Positions 34,201 to 48,519 of a stretch of 64,000 nucleotides of DNA are shown one piece after another. Source of the DNA: Chrysaora quinquecirrha (taxonomy: Eukaryota; Cnidaria; Scyphozoa; Semaeostomeae; Pelagiidae); the NCBI GenBank assembly GCA_014526335.1, contig JACTAT010000016.1, positions 6,582,995 to 6,646,994 of the forward strand, given 5' to 3'. The notes under the pieces are model-generated. The model was not told the DNA's origin. It made no database searches and saw only the letters and a program-made list of their open reading frames with translations. The translations under genes and the position numbers were made by a program. Position 1 is the stretch's first letter. Each line of letters opens with the position of its first letter.

Positions 34201-35887
34201 GAAGAGCGAATGTTTATTGCTTCATGTTGTACATTAGGCTATAGCAAGAGCGAATGCTTATGCTTGATGTTATACATTAGGCGAAAGGAAGAGCGAATGC
34301 TTATGCTTCATGTTGTACATTAGGCTATAGGAAGAGCGAATGCTTATGCTTCATGTTGTACATTAGGCTATAGCAAGAGCGAATGCTTATGCTTGATGTT
34401 GTACATTAGGCTATAACAAGAGCGAATGCTTATGCTTCATGTTGTACATTAGGCTATAGCAAGAGCGAATGCTTATGCTTCATGTTGTACATTAGGCTAT
34501 AGGAAGAGCGAATGCTTATGCTTTCATGTTGTACATTAGGCTATAGCAAGAGCGAATGCTTATGCTTCATGTTGTACATTAGGCTAGCAAGAGCGAATAT
34601 GCTTATGCTTCATGTTGTACATTAGGCTATAGCAAGAAGAGCGAATGCTTATGCTTATGCTTCATGTTGTACATTAGGCTATAGGAAGAGCGAATGCTTA
34701 TGCTTCAAGAGGAAGAGCGAATGCTTATGATGTTGTACATTAGGCTATAGCAAGAGCGAATGCTTATGCTTTATGTTAACATGCTTATGCTTCATGTTGT
34801 ACTTATGCTTATATTGCTTCATGTTGTACATTAGGCTATAGGAAGAGCGAATGCTTATGCTTCATGTTGTACATTAGGCAATAGCAAATGCTTATGCTTC
34901 ATGAACATTAGGCTATAGGAAGAGCGAATGCTTATGCTTCATGTTGTACATTAGGCAATAGCAAGAGCGAATGCTTATGCTTGATGTTGTACATTAGGCT
35001 ATAGCAAGAGCGAATGCTTATGCTCGATGTTGTACATTAGGCTATAGCAAGCGCGAATGCTTATGTTTGATGTTGTACATTAGGCTATAGCAAGAGCGAA
35101 TGCTTATGCTTCATGTTGTACATTAGGCTATAGGAAGAGCGAATGCTTATGCTCGATGTTGTACATTAGGCTATAGCAAGAGCGAATGCTTATGCTCGAT
35201 GTTGTGCATTAGGCTATAGCAAGCGCGAATGCTTATGCTTCATGTTGTACATTAGGCTATAGCAAGAGCGAATGCTTATGCTCGATGTTGTACATTAGGC
35301 TATAGGAAGAGCGAATGCTTATGCTTGATGTTATACATTAGGCTATAGCAAGAGCGAATGTTTATGCTTGATGTTATACATTATGTTATAGTTAGAGCGA
35401 ATGCTTATGCTCGATGTTGTACATTAGGCTATAGCAAGCGCGAATGCTTATGCTTCATGTTGTACATTAGGCTATAGCAAGAGCGAATGCTTATGCTCGA
35501 TGTTGTACATTAGGCTATAGCAAGCGCGAATGCTTATGTTTGATGTTGTACATTAGGCTATAGCAAGAGCGAATGCTTATGCTTGATGTTATACATTAGG
35601 CTATAGGAAGAGCGAATGCTTATGTTTCATGTTGTACATTAGGCTATAGCAAGAGCGAATGCTTATGCTTGATGTTGTACATTAGCCTTTAGCAAGAGCG
35701 AATGCTTATGCTCGATATTGTACATTAGGCTATAGCAAGAGCGAATGCTTATGCTCGATATTGTACATTAGGCTATAGCAAGAGCGAATGCTTATGCTCG
35801 ATGTTGTACATTAGGGTATAGGAAGAGCGAATGCTTATGCTTCATGTTGTACATTAGGCTATAGCAAGAGCGAATGCTTATGCTTGA
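28255..35887. repeat. 43-bp minisatellite, about 177 copies
   Basis: Unit 43 bp: GAATGCTTATGCTTGATG, TTGTACATTAGG, CTATAGCAAGAGC. The period is constant over 7.6 kb. Variants (GTTTATG, CTATACC, CTATAGGAAG, TTCATG, CTCGATG, AAGCGCG) cluster: GATG types dominate to about 32650, and TCATG/GGAAG types follow. This shows segmental spread. Disturbed units with small duplications lie at 34590-34900. It lies wholly within intron 4 of the NLR-like gene, and no protein is encoded. Confidence 0.97.
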
Positions 35888-36038
35888 TGATGGATGGAGT
35901 AAACTTTTGTTCAACTACTTATTTATATACTTTTATTACGAGCTTTATTTATTGCATGCTTGCATGCATCTATTTCAAATTTCAGGCTGAATTGATTCTT
36001 ATATAATGGGGGACTAATTCAAAATTTCAGACTGTAGG

Positions 36039-37304
36039 CCAGGGGCGGATCCAGCCAAAAATTTGGGTGGTGCATGAATTGAGGGTCTAAAATTTTTCAC
36101 CCACGGCAAATAATAGGAATAATGCCTTAAACACAGTTATTATGGAAATGACACCAAAATTTAGGTTATTATAGAAGAAAAAACACGATAAATTCCGGCG
36201 ATTCAAAACATAGTTTTGTAATAAACTAATAATATAACAAGACAATAACTAATTGCAGTAACTTGAACAGACATTTAATTAAAACTACGAACTAAAGTCT
36301 TTATGATCTTATGTTTTTACACGTTATCTTAAAATTATTAAGTGAAACATCAAAAGGTGTGAATTTTTGGACGTCTTATACGACTTTTTCCCGTTTCTAA
36401 TAGAAAAATTTCAAGTTTATAAAAACAAATAACAAATTATAAATTACGAACTTATAAGAACAAGAGACCTCTGTTTACTTCCAGCTCCTCTGCCTAGTCT
36501 TTGCTCTTTTGGCAGTTGCAGCTCCGAAAATTCACACCGATTTAGGCCACTAACCTAATGTACAGTATTTACATTTTTTACTCTATTTACATTTATCGAC
36601 TCTTCTTGACTTCTGCATCTGACATCAACTTCTCTCAAAAATACATCCTTCATTTCTTTAAGCCTCGAGATTTTTTTAACCGTTGTCATTGATTAACTTT
36701 GAATTATACAACTCAACTGCAAAAGCCCAAAGCACAGTGAAGCAGCGGCTTCGTGTTCGCCATTTTGAAATCGTACAACAATTCAGTTGAGTTGACTGAT
36801 CGGCAGTTTCTGTATTATTTCTTGATTCTGATGCTGCTCTTACACCCTGAATTACCCCCTGAAAGTCCAATCTGCACCATCAGATACGGCTTCTGATTGG
36901 TTTATCCATCCTGAGTGGTGCAAATCTGACGTCAGTGGAGCACTTTTGAGGCTTCTGATTGGCTTTCTGGGCAATTGACAACCATAAATTACAGATCACT
37001 GGTGCAATTCCGGATCAATTACAACCCAACTATTTCATTGGAAGAGAACTCAAAATTCTGTTCCGCAATTTAATAATGACGACAATCAAAGGGGAGGACG
37101 AGCGTCACAATGAAATTTTATTCTCGTTTCCGTTTTGACTGAAGAACACTGATTCCCAGGGCCCAAATCTAAATATTCCGTGAAAATTAACCGAAAAAGT
37201 AAAAATAAACCGTTAAAGTATATTTATTATAAAATACATATTTTTGCCAGCCAAATCTGACTGGTGCATCTGCACCCTTTGCACCCCTCTGGATCCGCCC
37301 CTGG
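36039..37304. mobile_element. 1,266-bp non-autonomous DNA transposon
   Basis: Perfect 16-bp terminal inverted repeats CCAGGGGCGGATCCAG at 36039-36054 and the reverse complement at 37289-37304, with TAGG directly repeated on both sides (36035-36038 and 37305-37308). A shared GGTGCA-type segment follows inside each end. The interior is AT-rich without a supportable transposase. The superfamily is not assigned. It separates the two large satellite arrays. Confidence 0.85.
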
Positions 37305-37719
37305 TAGGTTCTTAATCATTTGGTTCTGATATGTGGGTTTTTACTGTATATTCATTATGGGGCCAAATAATAAACTTTTGTTTCTATTTTAAAAGTTTAA
37401 GAGATGTTAACTCGAAATGTTTTGGTAAATAAGGTTTTAAGTTGTTAAGCAGCAGATAAGAAAATTTTCACCATGGAAATGGTGTTATACAGAGCAATCT
37501 AAATTTGATATTTTGCACTAGAAAAGGTGCTTCTGGTTGTTTGCTAGATACACCAACCAAAGGTCTAGTAAGAACGAAGGGGAAACAATGAGAGAAAAAC
37601 GAGATATGGTTGGGGAACGTGAGAAAAACGAGATATGGTTAAGAAACAGTGCTTTATCGATGATAAACTCAAATGGATGTAAATAAAATCGTTAGGAGAT
37701 GGTTTTTTAAATATCTAAG

Positions 37720-40700
37720 TAGGATTAAAGTATTTCTGACGTAATCTCTTACTTAAGAAACATTAAGATGCGTTTTGATCAGCACAGTTTTACTAGAGCT
37801 GTGACTTAGGGGTACCTGATCAAAACAAACCTAACAATGCGGGACCCGGTAACAGTTCTTTAGGGATGCTTACAATCTAAATAGGAATTATACCAAACAT
37901 AACGGTCTGCTGAAAACATTTTCTCAAAGCGATAAAAAATATTGTTGATTGATCAGTTGCTTAAATTGCCGTTCTGCATACACTTATTTCATAATCAAAC
38001 CCTTCCTTATTGATGAAACTTGTACACTGTGCATGAAATGCGGCTTTTTCGATTAGGAAAGAGAACTTCGTATTCGCCCAATCCCTTCAGCAATAATTTC
38101 GATCTAACAAAATAGGTTTATTAGAAAACTTCTATGAAGGATTAAAGTATTTCTGACGTAATCTCTTTCTTAAGAAACATTAAGATGCGCTTTGATCAAC
38201 ACTGTTTTACTAGAGCTGTGACTTAGGGGTACCTGATCAAAACACACCTAACAATGCGGGACCCGGTAACAGTTCTTTAGGGATGCTTGCAATCTAAATA
38301 GGAATTATACTAAACATAAAGGTTTGCTGAAAACATTTTCTCAACGCGATAAAAAATATTGTTGATTGATCAGTTGCTAAAATTGCTGTTCTGCATACAC
38401 TTATTTTATAATCAAACCCTTCCTTATTGATGAAACTTGTACACTGTGCATGAAATGCGGCTTTTTCGATAAGGAAAGAGAACTTCGTATTCGCCCGATC
38501 CCTCCAGCAATACTTTCGAGCTAACAAAATAGGTTTATTAGAAAACTTCTATGTAGGATTAAAGTATTTCTGACGTAATCTCTTTCTTTAGAAACATTAA
38601 GATGCGTTTTGATCAACACAGTTTTACTAGAGCTGTGACTTAGGGGTACCTCAGCAAAACATACCTAACAATGCGGGACCCGGTAACAGTTCTTTACGGA
38701 TGCTTACAATCTAAATCGGAATTATACCAAACATAAAGGTCTGCTGATAACATTTTCTCAACGCGATAAAAAATATTGTTGATTGATCAGTTGCTTAAAT
38801 TGCCGTTCTGCATACACTTATTTTATAATCAAACCCTTCCTTATTGATGAAACTTGTACACTGTGCATGAAATGCAGCTTTTTCGATTAGGAAAGAGAAC
38901 TTCGTATTCGCCCAATCCCTTCAGCAATACTTTCGATCTAACAAAATAGGTTTATTAGAAAACTTCTATGTAGGATTAAAGTATTTCTGACGTAATCTCT
39001 TTCTTAAGAAACATTAAGATGCGTTTTGATCAACACAGTTTTACTAGAGTTGTGACTTAGGGGTACCTGATCAAAACACACCTAACAATGCGGGACCCGG
39101 TAAGAGTTCTTTAGGGATTCTTACAATCTAAATAGGAATTATACCAAACATAAAGGTCTGCTGAAAACATTTTCTCAAAGCGAAAAAAAATATTGTTGAT
39201 TGATCAGTTGCTAAAATTGCCGTTCTGCATACACTTATTTTATAATCAAATCCTTCCTTATTGATGAAACTTGTGGACTGTGCATGAAATGCGGCTTTTT
39301 CGATTAGGAAAGAGAACTTCGTATTCGCCCAATCCTTTCAGCAATAATTTCGATCTAACAAAATAGGTTTATTAGAAAACTTCTATGTAGGATTAAAGTA
39401 TTTCTGACGTAATCTCTTTCTTAAGAAACATTAAGATGCGTCTTGATCAACACAGTTTTACTAGAGCTGTGACTTAGGGGTACCTGATCAAAACACACCT
39501 AACAATGGGGGACCCGGTAACAGTTCTTTAGGGATTCTTACAATCTAAATAGGAATTATACCAAACATAAAGGTCTGCTGAAAACATTTTCTCAACGCGA
39601 TAAAAAATATTGTTGATTGATCAGTTGCTAAAATTGCCGTTCTGCATACACTTATTTTATAATCAAATCCTTCCTTATTGATGAAACTTGTGCACTGTGC
39701 ATGAAATGCGGCTTTTTCGATTAGGAAAGAGAACTTCGTATTCGCCCAATCCCTTCAGCAATAATTTCGATCTAACAAAATAGGTTTATTAGAAAACTTC
39801 TATGTAGGATTAAAGTATTTCTGACGTAATCTCTTTCTTAAGAAACATTAAGATGCGTCTTGATCGACCCGGCAACAGTTCTTTAGGGATTCTTACAATC
39901 TAAATAGGAATTATACCAAACATAAGGGTCTGCTGAAAACATTTTCTCAACGCGATAAAAAATATTGTTGATTGATCAGTTGCTAAAATTGCCGTTCTGC
40001 ATACACTTATTTTATAATCAAATCCTTCCTTCTTGATGAAACTTGTACACTGTGCATGAAATGCGGCTTTTTCGATTAGGAAAGAGAACTTCGTATTCGC
40101 CCAATCCCTTCAGCAATAATTTCGAACTAACAAAATAGGTTTATTAGAAAACTTCTATGTAGGATTAAAGTATTTCTGACGTAATCTCTTTCTTAAGAAA
40201 CATTAAGATGCGTCTTGATCAACACAGTTTTACTAGAGCTGTGACTTAGGGGTACCTGATCAAAACACACCTAACAATGCGGGACCCGGCAACAGTTCTT
40301 TAGGGATTCTTACAATCTAAATAGGAATTATACCAAACATAAAGGTCTGCTGAAAACATTTTCTCAACGCGATAAAAAATATTGTTGATAGATCAGTTGC
40401 TAAAATTGCCGTTCTGCATACACTTATTTTATAATCAAATCCTTCCTTCTTGATGAAACTTGTACACTGTGCATGAAATGCGGCTTTTTCGATTAGGAAA
40501 GAGAACTTCGTATTCGCCCAATCCCTTCACCAATAATTTCGAACTAACAAAATAGGTTTATTAGAAAACTTCTATGTAGGATTAAAGTATTTCTGACGTA
40601 ATCTCTTTCTTAAGAAACATTAAGATGCGTCTTGATCAACACAGTTTTACTAGAGCTGTGACTTAGGGGTACCTGATAAAAACACACCTAACAATGCGGG

Positions 40701-43700
40701 ACCCGGTAACAGTTCTTTAGGGATGCTTACAATCTAAATATCAATTATAGCAAACATAAAGGTCGGTTGAAAACATTTTCTCAACGCGATAAAAAATATT
40801 GTTGATTGATCAGTTGCTTAAATTGCCGTTCTGCATACACTTATTTTATAATCAAATCCTTCCTTATTGATGAAACTTGTACACTGTGCATGAAATGCGG
40901 CTTTTTCGATTAGGAAAGAGAACTTCGTATTCGCCCAATCCCTTCAGCAATACTTTCGATCTAACAAAATAGGTTTATTAGAAAACTTCTATATAGGATT
41001 AAAGTATTTCTGACGTAATCTCTTTCTTAAGAAACATTAAGATGCGTTTTGATCAACACAGTTTTACTAGAGCTGTGACTTAGGAGTACCTCATCAAAAC
41101 ACACCTAACAATGCGGGACCCGGTAACAGTTCTTTAGGGATTCTTACAATCTAAATAGGAATTATACCAAATATAAAGGTCTGCTGAAAACATTTTCTCA
41201 ACGCGATAAAAAATATTGTTGATTGATCAGTTGCTAAAATTGCCGTTCTGCATACACTTATTTTATAATCAAATCCTTCCTTATTGATGAAACTTGTGCA
41301 CTGTGCATGAAATGCGGCTTTTTCGATTAGGAAAGAGAACTTCGTATTCGCCCAATCCCTTCAGCAATAATTTCGATCTAACAAAATAGGTTTATTAGAA
41401 AACTTCTATGTAGGATTAAAGTATTTCTGACGTAATCTCTTTCTTAAGAAACATTAAGATGCGTCTTGATCAACACAGTTTTACTAGAGTTGTGACTTAG
41501 GGGTACCTGATCAAAACACACCTAACAATGCGGGACCCGGCAACAGTTCTTTAGGGATTCTTACAATCTAAATAGGAATTATACCAAACATAAAGGTCTG
41601 CTGAAAACATTTTCTCAACGCGATAAAATATATTGTTGATAGATCAGTTGCTAAAATTGCCGTTCTGCATACACTTATTTTATAATCAAATCCTTCCTTC
41701 TTGATGAAACTTGTACACTGTGCATGAAATGCGGCTTTTTCGATTAGGAAAGAGAACTTCGTATTCGCCCAATCCCTTCAGCAATAATTTCGAACTAACA
41801 AAATAGGTTTATTAGAAAACTTCTATGTAGGATTAAAGTATTTCTGACGTAATCTCTTTCTTAAGAAACATTAAGATGCGTCTTGATCAACACAGTTTTA
41901 CTAGAGCTGTGACTTAGGGGTACCTCATCAAAACACACCTAACAATGCGGGACCCGGTAACAGTTCTTTAGGGATTCTTACAACCTAAATAGGAATTATA
42001 CGAAACATAAAGGTCTGCTGAAAACATTTTCTCAACGCGATAAAAAATATTGTTGATTGATTAGTTGCTAAAATTGCCGTTCTGCATACACTTATTTTAT
42101 AATCAAATTCTTCCTTATTGATGAAACTTGTGCACTGTGCATGAAATGCGGCTTTTTCGATTAGGAAAGAGAACTTCGTATTCGCCCAATCCCTTCAGCA
42201 ATAATTTCGATCTAACAAAATAGGTTTATTAGAAAACTTCTATGTAGGATTAAAGGATTTCTGACGTAATCTCTTTCTTAAGAAACATTAAGATGCGTTT
42301 TGATCAACAGAGTTTTACTAGAGCTGTGACTTAGGGGTACCTGATCAAAACTCACCTAACAATGCGGGACCCGGTAACAGTTCTTTAGGGATGCTTACAA
42401 TCTAAATAGCAATTATAGCAAACATAAAGGTCGGTTGAAAACATTTTCTCAACGCGATAAAAAATATTGTTGATTGATCAGTTGCTTAAATTGCCGTTCT
42501 GCATACACTTATTTTATAATCAAACCCTTCCTTATTGATGAAACTTGTACACTGTGCATGAAATGCGGCTTTTTCGATTAGGAAAGAGAACTTCGTATTC
42601 GCCCAATCCCTTCAGCAATAATTTCGATCTAACAAAATAGGTTTATGAGAAAACTTCTATGTAGGATTAAAGTATTTCTGACGCAATCTCTTTCTCAAGA
42701 AACATTAAGATGCGTTTTGATCAACAGAGTTTTACTAGAGCTGTGACTTAGGGGTACCTGATCAAAACACACCTAACAATGCGGGACCCGGTAGCAGTTC
42801 TTTAGGGATGCTTACAATCTAAATAGGAATTATACCAAACATAAAGGTCTGCTGAAAACATTTTCTCAACGCGATAAAAAATATTGTTGATTGATCAGTT
42901 GCTTAAATTGCCGTTCTGCATACACTTATTTTATAGTCAAACCCTTCCTTATTGATGAAACTTGTACACTGTGCATGAAATGCGGCTTTTTCGATTAGGA
43001 AAGAGAACTTCGTATTCGCCTGATCCCTTCAGCAATAATTTCGATCTAACAAAATAGGTTTATTAGAAAACTTCTAAGTAGGATTAAAGTATTTCTGACG
43101 TAATCTCTTTCTTAAGAAACATTAAGATGCGTTTTGATCAGCACAGTTTTACTAGAGCTGTGACTTAGGGCCGGGTACCTGATCAAAACACACCTAACAA
43201 TGCGGGACCCGGTAACAGTTCTTTAGGGATGCTTACAATCTAAATAGCAATTATAACAAACATAAAGGTCTGCTGAAAACATTTTCTCAACGCGATAAAA
43301 AGTATTGTTGATTGATCAGTTGCTTAAATTGCCGTTCTGCATACACTTATTTTATAATCAAACCCTTCCTTATTGATGAAACTTGTACACTGTGCATGAA
43401 ATGCGGCTTTTTCGATTAGGAAAGAGAACTTCGTATTCGCCCAATCCCTTCAGCAATACTTTCGATCTAACAAAATAGGTTTATTAGAAAACTTCTATAT
43501 AGGATTAAAGTATTTCTGACGTAATCTCTTTCTTAAGAAACATTAAGATGCGTTTTGATCAACACAGTTTTACTAGAGCTGTGACTTAGGAGTACCTCAT
43601 CAAAACACACCTAACAATGCGGGACCCGGTAACAGTTCTTTAGGGATTCTTACAACCTAAATAGGAATTATACGAAACATAAAGGTCTGCTGAAAACATT

Positions 43701-46180
43701 TTCTCAACGCGATAAAAAATATTGTTGATTGATCAGTTGCTAACATTGCCGTTCTGCATACACTTATTTTATAATCAAATCCTTCCTTATTGATGAAACT
43801 TGTGCACTGTGCATGAAATGCGGCTTTTTCGATTAGGAAAGAGAACTTCGTATTCGCCCAATCCCTTCAGCAATAATTTCGATCTAACAAAATAGGTTTA
43901 TTAGAAAACTTCTATGTAGGATTAAAGTATTTCTGACGCAATCTCTTTCTTAAGAAACATTAAGAGGCGTTTTGATCAACACAGTTTTATTAGAGCTTTG
44001 ACTTAGGGGTACCTGATCAAAACACACCTAACAATGCGGGACCCCTTTAACAGTTCTTTAGGGATTCTTACAATCTAAATAGGAATTATACCAAATATAA
44101 AGGTCTGCTGAAAACATTTTCTCAACGCGATAAAAAATATTGTTGATTGATCAGTTGCTAAAATTGCCGTTCTGCATACACTTATTTTATAATCAAATCC
44201 TTCCTTATTGATGAAACTTGTGCACTGTGCATGAAATGCGACTTTTTCGATTAGGAATGAGAACTTCGTATTCGCCCAATCCCTTCAGCAATAATTTCGA
44301 TCTAACAAAATAGGTTTATTAGAAAACTTCTATGTAGGATTAAAGTATTTCTGACGCAATCTCTTTCTTAAGAAACATTAAGATGCGTTTTGATCAACAG
44401 AGTTTTACTAAAGCTGTGACTTAGGGGTACCTGATCAAAACACACCTAACAATGCGGGACCCGGTAACAGTTCTTTAGGGATGCTTACAATCTAAATAGG
44501 AATTATACCAAACATAAAGGTCTGCTGAAAACATTTTCTCAACGCGATAAAAAATATTGTTGATTGATCAGTTGCTTAACTTGCCGTTCTGCATACACTT
44601 ATTTCATAATCAAACCCTTCCTTATTGATGAAACTTGTACACTGTGCATGAAATGCGGCTTTTTCGATTAGGAAAGAGAACTTCGTATTCGCCCAATCCT
44701 TTCAGCAATAATTTCGATCTAACAAAATAGGTTTATTAGAAAACTTCTAAGTATAATTAAAGTATTTCTGACGTAATCTCTTTCTTAAGAAACATTAAGA
44801 TGCGTTTTGATAAGCACAGTTTTACTAGAGCTATGACTTAGGGGTACCTGATCAAAACACACCTAACAATGCGGGACCCGGTAACAGTTCTTTAGGGATG
44901 CTTACAATCTAAATAGCAATTATAACAATCATAAAGGTCTGCTGAAAACATTTTCTCAAAGCGATAAAAAATATTGTTGATTGATCAGTTGCTTAAATTG
45001 CCGTTCTGCATACACTTATTTTATAATCAAACCCTTCCTTATTGATGAAACTTGTACACTGTGCATGAAATGCGGCTTTTTCGATTAGGAAAGAGAACTT
45101 CGTATTCGCCAAATCCCTTCACCAATACTTTCGATCTAACAAAATAGGTTTATTAGAAAACTTCTAAGTATAATTAAAGTATTTCTGACGTAATCTCTTT
45201 CTTAAGAAACATTAAGATGCGTTTTGATAAGCACAGTTTTACTAGAGCTATGACTTAGGGGTACCTGATCAAAACACACCTAACAATGCGGGACCCGGTA
45301 ACAGTTCTTTAGGGATGCTTACAATCTAAATAGCAATTATAACAATCATAAAGGTCTGCTGAAAACATTTTCTCAAAGCGATAAAAAATATTGTTGATTG
45401 ATCAGTTGCTTAAATTGCCGTTCTGCATACACTTATTTCATAATCAAACCCTTCCTTATTGATGAAACTTGTACACTGTGCATGAAATGCGGCTTTTTCG
45501 ATTAGGAAAGAGAACTTCGTATTCGCCCAATCCCTTCAGCAATAATTTCGATCTAACAAAATAGGTTTATTAGAAAACTTCTATGAAGGATTAAAGTATT
45601 TCTGACGTAATCTCTTTCTTAAGAAACATTAAGATGCGCTTTGATCAACACTGTTTTACTAGAGCTGTGACTTAGGGGTACCTGATCAAAACACACCTAA
45701 CAATGCGGGACCCGGTAACAGTTCTTTAGGGATGCTTACAATCTGAATAGCAATTATACCAAACATAAAGGTCTGCTGAAAACATTTTCTCAACGCGATA
45801 AAAAATACTGTTGATTGATCAGTTGCTTAAATTGCCGTTCTGCATACACTTATTTTATAATCAAACCCTTCCTTATTGATGAAACTTGTAAACTGTGCAT
45901 GAAATGCGGCTTTTTCGATTAGGAAAGAGAGCTTCGTATTCGCCAAATCCCTTCAGCAATACTTTCGATCTAACAAAATAGGTTTATTAGAAAACTTCTA
46001 TGTAGGATTAAAGTATTTCTGACGTAATCTCTTTCTTAAGAAACATTAAGATGCGTTTTGATCAACATTGTTTTACTAGAGCTGTGACTTAGGGGTACCT
46101 GATCAAAACACACCTAACAATGCGGGACCCGGTAACAGTTCTTTAGGGATGCTTACAATCTAAATAGGAATTATACCAAA
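37720..46180. repeat. 417-bp satellite, about 20 units
   Basis: The landmark AGGATTAAAGTATTTCTGAC recurs at 37721, 38138, 38555, 38972, 39389 and onward, exactly 417 bp apart. One unit (39806-40160) lacks 62 bp around the GTGACTTAGGGG segment, and another has a four-base insertion near 43170. Shared variants (for example TTGATGAAACTTGTGCACTG, or GTATAATTAAAG in two adjacent units near 44750 and 45170) mark small block duplications. High identity over 8.5 kb indicates ongoing homogenisation. No coding content. Confidence 0.97.
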
Positions 46181-46830
46181 CAAGGGGTCTGTTGAAAACA
46201 TTTCCTTCACGCGATAGAAAATAATTTTCATTCATTAGGTGTTTAAATTGCCGTCCTGGATTCACATGTTTTATTATCAAACTCTTGCTTTTTGATGAAA
46301 ATTAAAAACTATGAATACATTCCACCCTTTCGAATATGGAAAGAGATGTTGGTATTTGCCAAGTCCCTTCGGCAATAATTTCGATCTATCTAAATATTTT
46401 TATAGAAAAATATGTAGGATTCAAGTAGAGGTACCTAATTAAAAACGCATCTAACAGGTAAGAAGTCTTTAGGGAAGCTAAGATTCGTTAAACACATTAT
46501 ACAAAACACAAGGGTCTGCTAAAAATGCTTCCTATTCAACATGTTGGATCTTAATAGCTTGTGATGGAAAATTTTCTGGATTAACGGTTCTCTTAAAAAG
46601 TAATTCCTTCCTTTAAAAGCATTTAGATGCGAGGATTTAACTGACACAGCTTTTTCTAGAGTTATGAGAAGGAGGTGCCCAATACAACAATATAACATTG
46701 TCCCTTTTCTAGTTTATATAGAAGACTGTGAATGCAAAGCCTCCTTATAAGTAGAATAGAGAACGTTATTCGCCTGATCTTTGCAACAATTCTGATTTAA
46801 CTAAATACCTTTTATTTGAAGCTCGTTCGC
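46181..46830. repeat. Diverged edge of the 417-bp satellite
   Basis: Recognisable but strongly diverged satellite segments (GGTCTGTTGAAAACATTTCC, AAATTGCCGTCCTGGATTCA, CAATAATTTCGATCTA). This is the gradient expected at the edge of an array that is homogenised only in its centre. Confidence 0.8.
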
Positions 46831-47450
46831 ATTGAAGCATTTGTTCATAGTTATTCGTACTTCGAACTTCGAAAGCTTTTTGGGAATCGTGATATAGACA
46901 AACTATTATGAAATATCTGGCAAATTGAGCAGAAAAAATTTGATAGCTTGGCTTGTAAAAGGTTTTTGTGCAGATTTGGTTAATATCAGGGAGCTTCTTA
47001 TTGTATGTTGGGTGTTAGGAGCCGAAAGTTTAAAAAGGGGGCATTATGTGCTCTTCGGGTGAAATGGGATACATAGGAACTGAGAAATTAGCTGAACCAG
47101 GTCGTTGAACGTGCTTCAAAGCAAAATATTGATGAAGCAGAAAATAGTAACACATCAAACTGGATTTGTCACCCGTGGAAAGGAAGCTCCAGCAATATCA
47201 TGCATGATAACCAATCTTTGCAAGCACAATAACCTGCACCTACAAATGCCAATGCCTCGCATCAAGTAAAGTCAAACAATCCTGCCTCAGTGGCATTCGC
47301 CATAATATACTCACAAGCTTGCTATCGTGCTGCAGTGCCCCAGGATTTACTACGGTACTGGAATATGAAAAATATGCCATTGCAGGAGTAGCATACTGAG
47401 CCAACTGGGATCGGTATCAAATAAGGAGACCCTAGGAACAGAGGGCTACC
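46831..47450. other. No recognisable feature (intron 4)
   Basis: AT-rich unique-looking DNA without tandem structure or a gene that can be supported. Confidence 0.4.
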
Positions 47451-47451
47451 A

Positions 47452-47844
47452 TTAAGTGCCTATATGCCGTCCCCCCACGCTAATTATTTTTTTGAAAAAT
47501 TTCCAGCCCCCCCCCCCGCTCTTATTTGGACTCCTCGCTCTTATTAGGATCCCCCCGCTTATTTAGTTTGCATTAATACTGATGTTGATATTTTTTACTA
47601 AACTTACTTTGACATTTATGGTGTGAAATTACACTTCTACACTCAATTTGTTGGTTAGAACTATGGATTTCCTTGGCCTATAAGCACTATAGGGCCCCTC
47701 GCCGTTGTATTTCAGCAGTTTCAAGACAAAATTTGTTAAACAAAGTCAAACCCCCCGTTTATTCCGCCGCCCGCCGCCAATTAGATTTGGACGGTAGTTC
47801 CAGCCCCCTGCCTATTCCGACCCCCCAGTAATTAGGCACCTAAG
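47452..47844. mobile_element. MITE with GGTGCC-type ends
   Basis: Inverted ends TTAAGTGCCTATATGCC.. and, in reverse complement from the right, CTTAGGTGCCTAATTACTGG. Runs of C (CCCCCC) and repeated CTCTTATT..GG segments lie inside. A related element with the same GGTGCC ends lies at 55644-56022. Confidence 0.65.
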
Positions 47845-48519
47845 AGTAAGGAATAAAGGCATATGATATTTGGATAATAAAATACGACTTAGAAGCTGGG
47901 GAAAAGCGGAGTTCTTAACTTCTCCTTGCTTCTTTAATTATATAGTCTGCAAAAACTTGGAAAAGCTACCAAGAAGGGCAACCTGGATAGACGACTGGTT
48001 TATAAGGGGTCTTCAACCATATGAGGGATCTTCAACCATTAATAGGGAAACTTTTTTTCGGGCAGTACTGAATTGTTGCAAGCTTTAAAAGATGCACCAT
48101 GTATTGTGTCCTGGTGTCCTATCTAAAAACTTTGAAATCATGTTTATAATTCAATTTAGTCCTTCGAACGCTTCGTAAGTCATATTCACTGGATTGCAAT
48201 AATTTTGATAATTTTTCGAAAATTCAGATATGGTGACGCTTCCTACGAAAACAAGTGAAGAGCGTCCAACAAGGGCTATATAAAATCTCTTGTTTCCGAG
48301 GAAGTATTAATGACAAGGAAGAAGAAAATAACGAAAATATCTTTATGATGAAATACGTCCCCGGTACTGATACTATCCCTCCAATGTACCAAATATCTAT
48401 AAAATTATGTTGAATGATACTTCACAGACGTTATTACAATGATAGCAGTTTGCTTGATTCTATTTACTAACTCTCATGCAATCCCTTTGTTTGAAAACGA
48501 CTGTCTAAGCATTTTTGAT

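Noticed and set aside
28255..35887. CRISPR-like array
   Set aside because: The repeats are head to tail with no spacers, and the DNA is eukaryotic.
37720..46180. Gene or rDNA-like unit in the 417-bp repeat
   Set aside because: No long frame persists across units and no rRNA-like segment was recognised.
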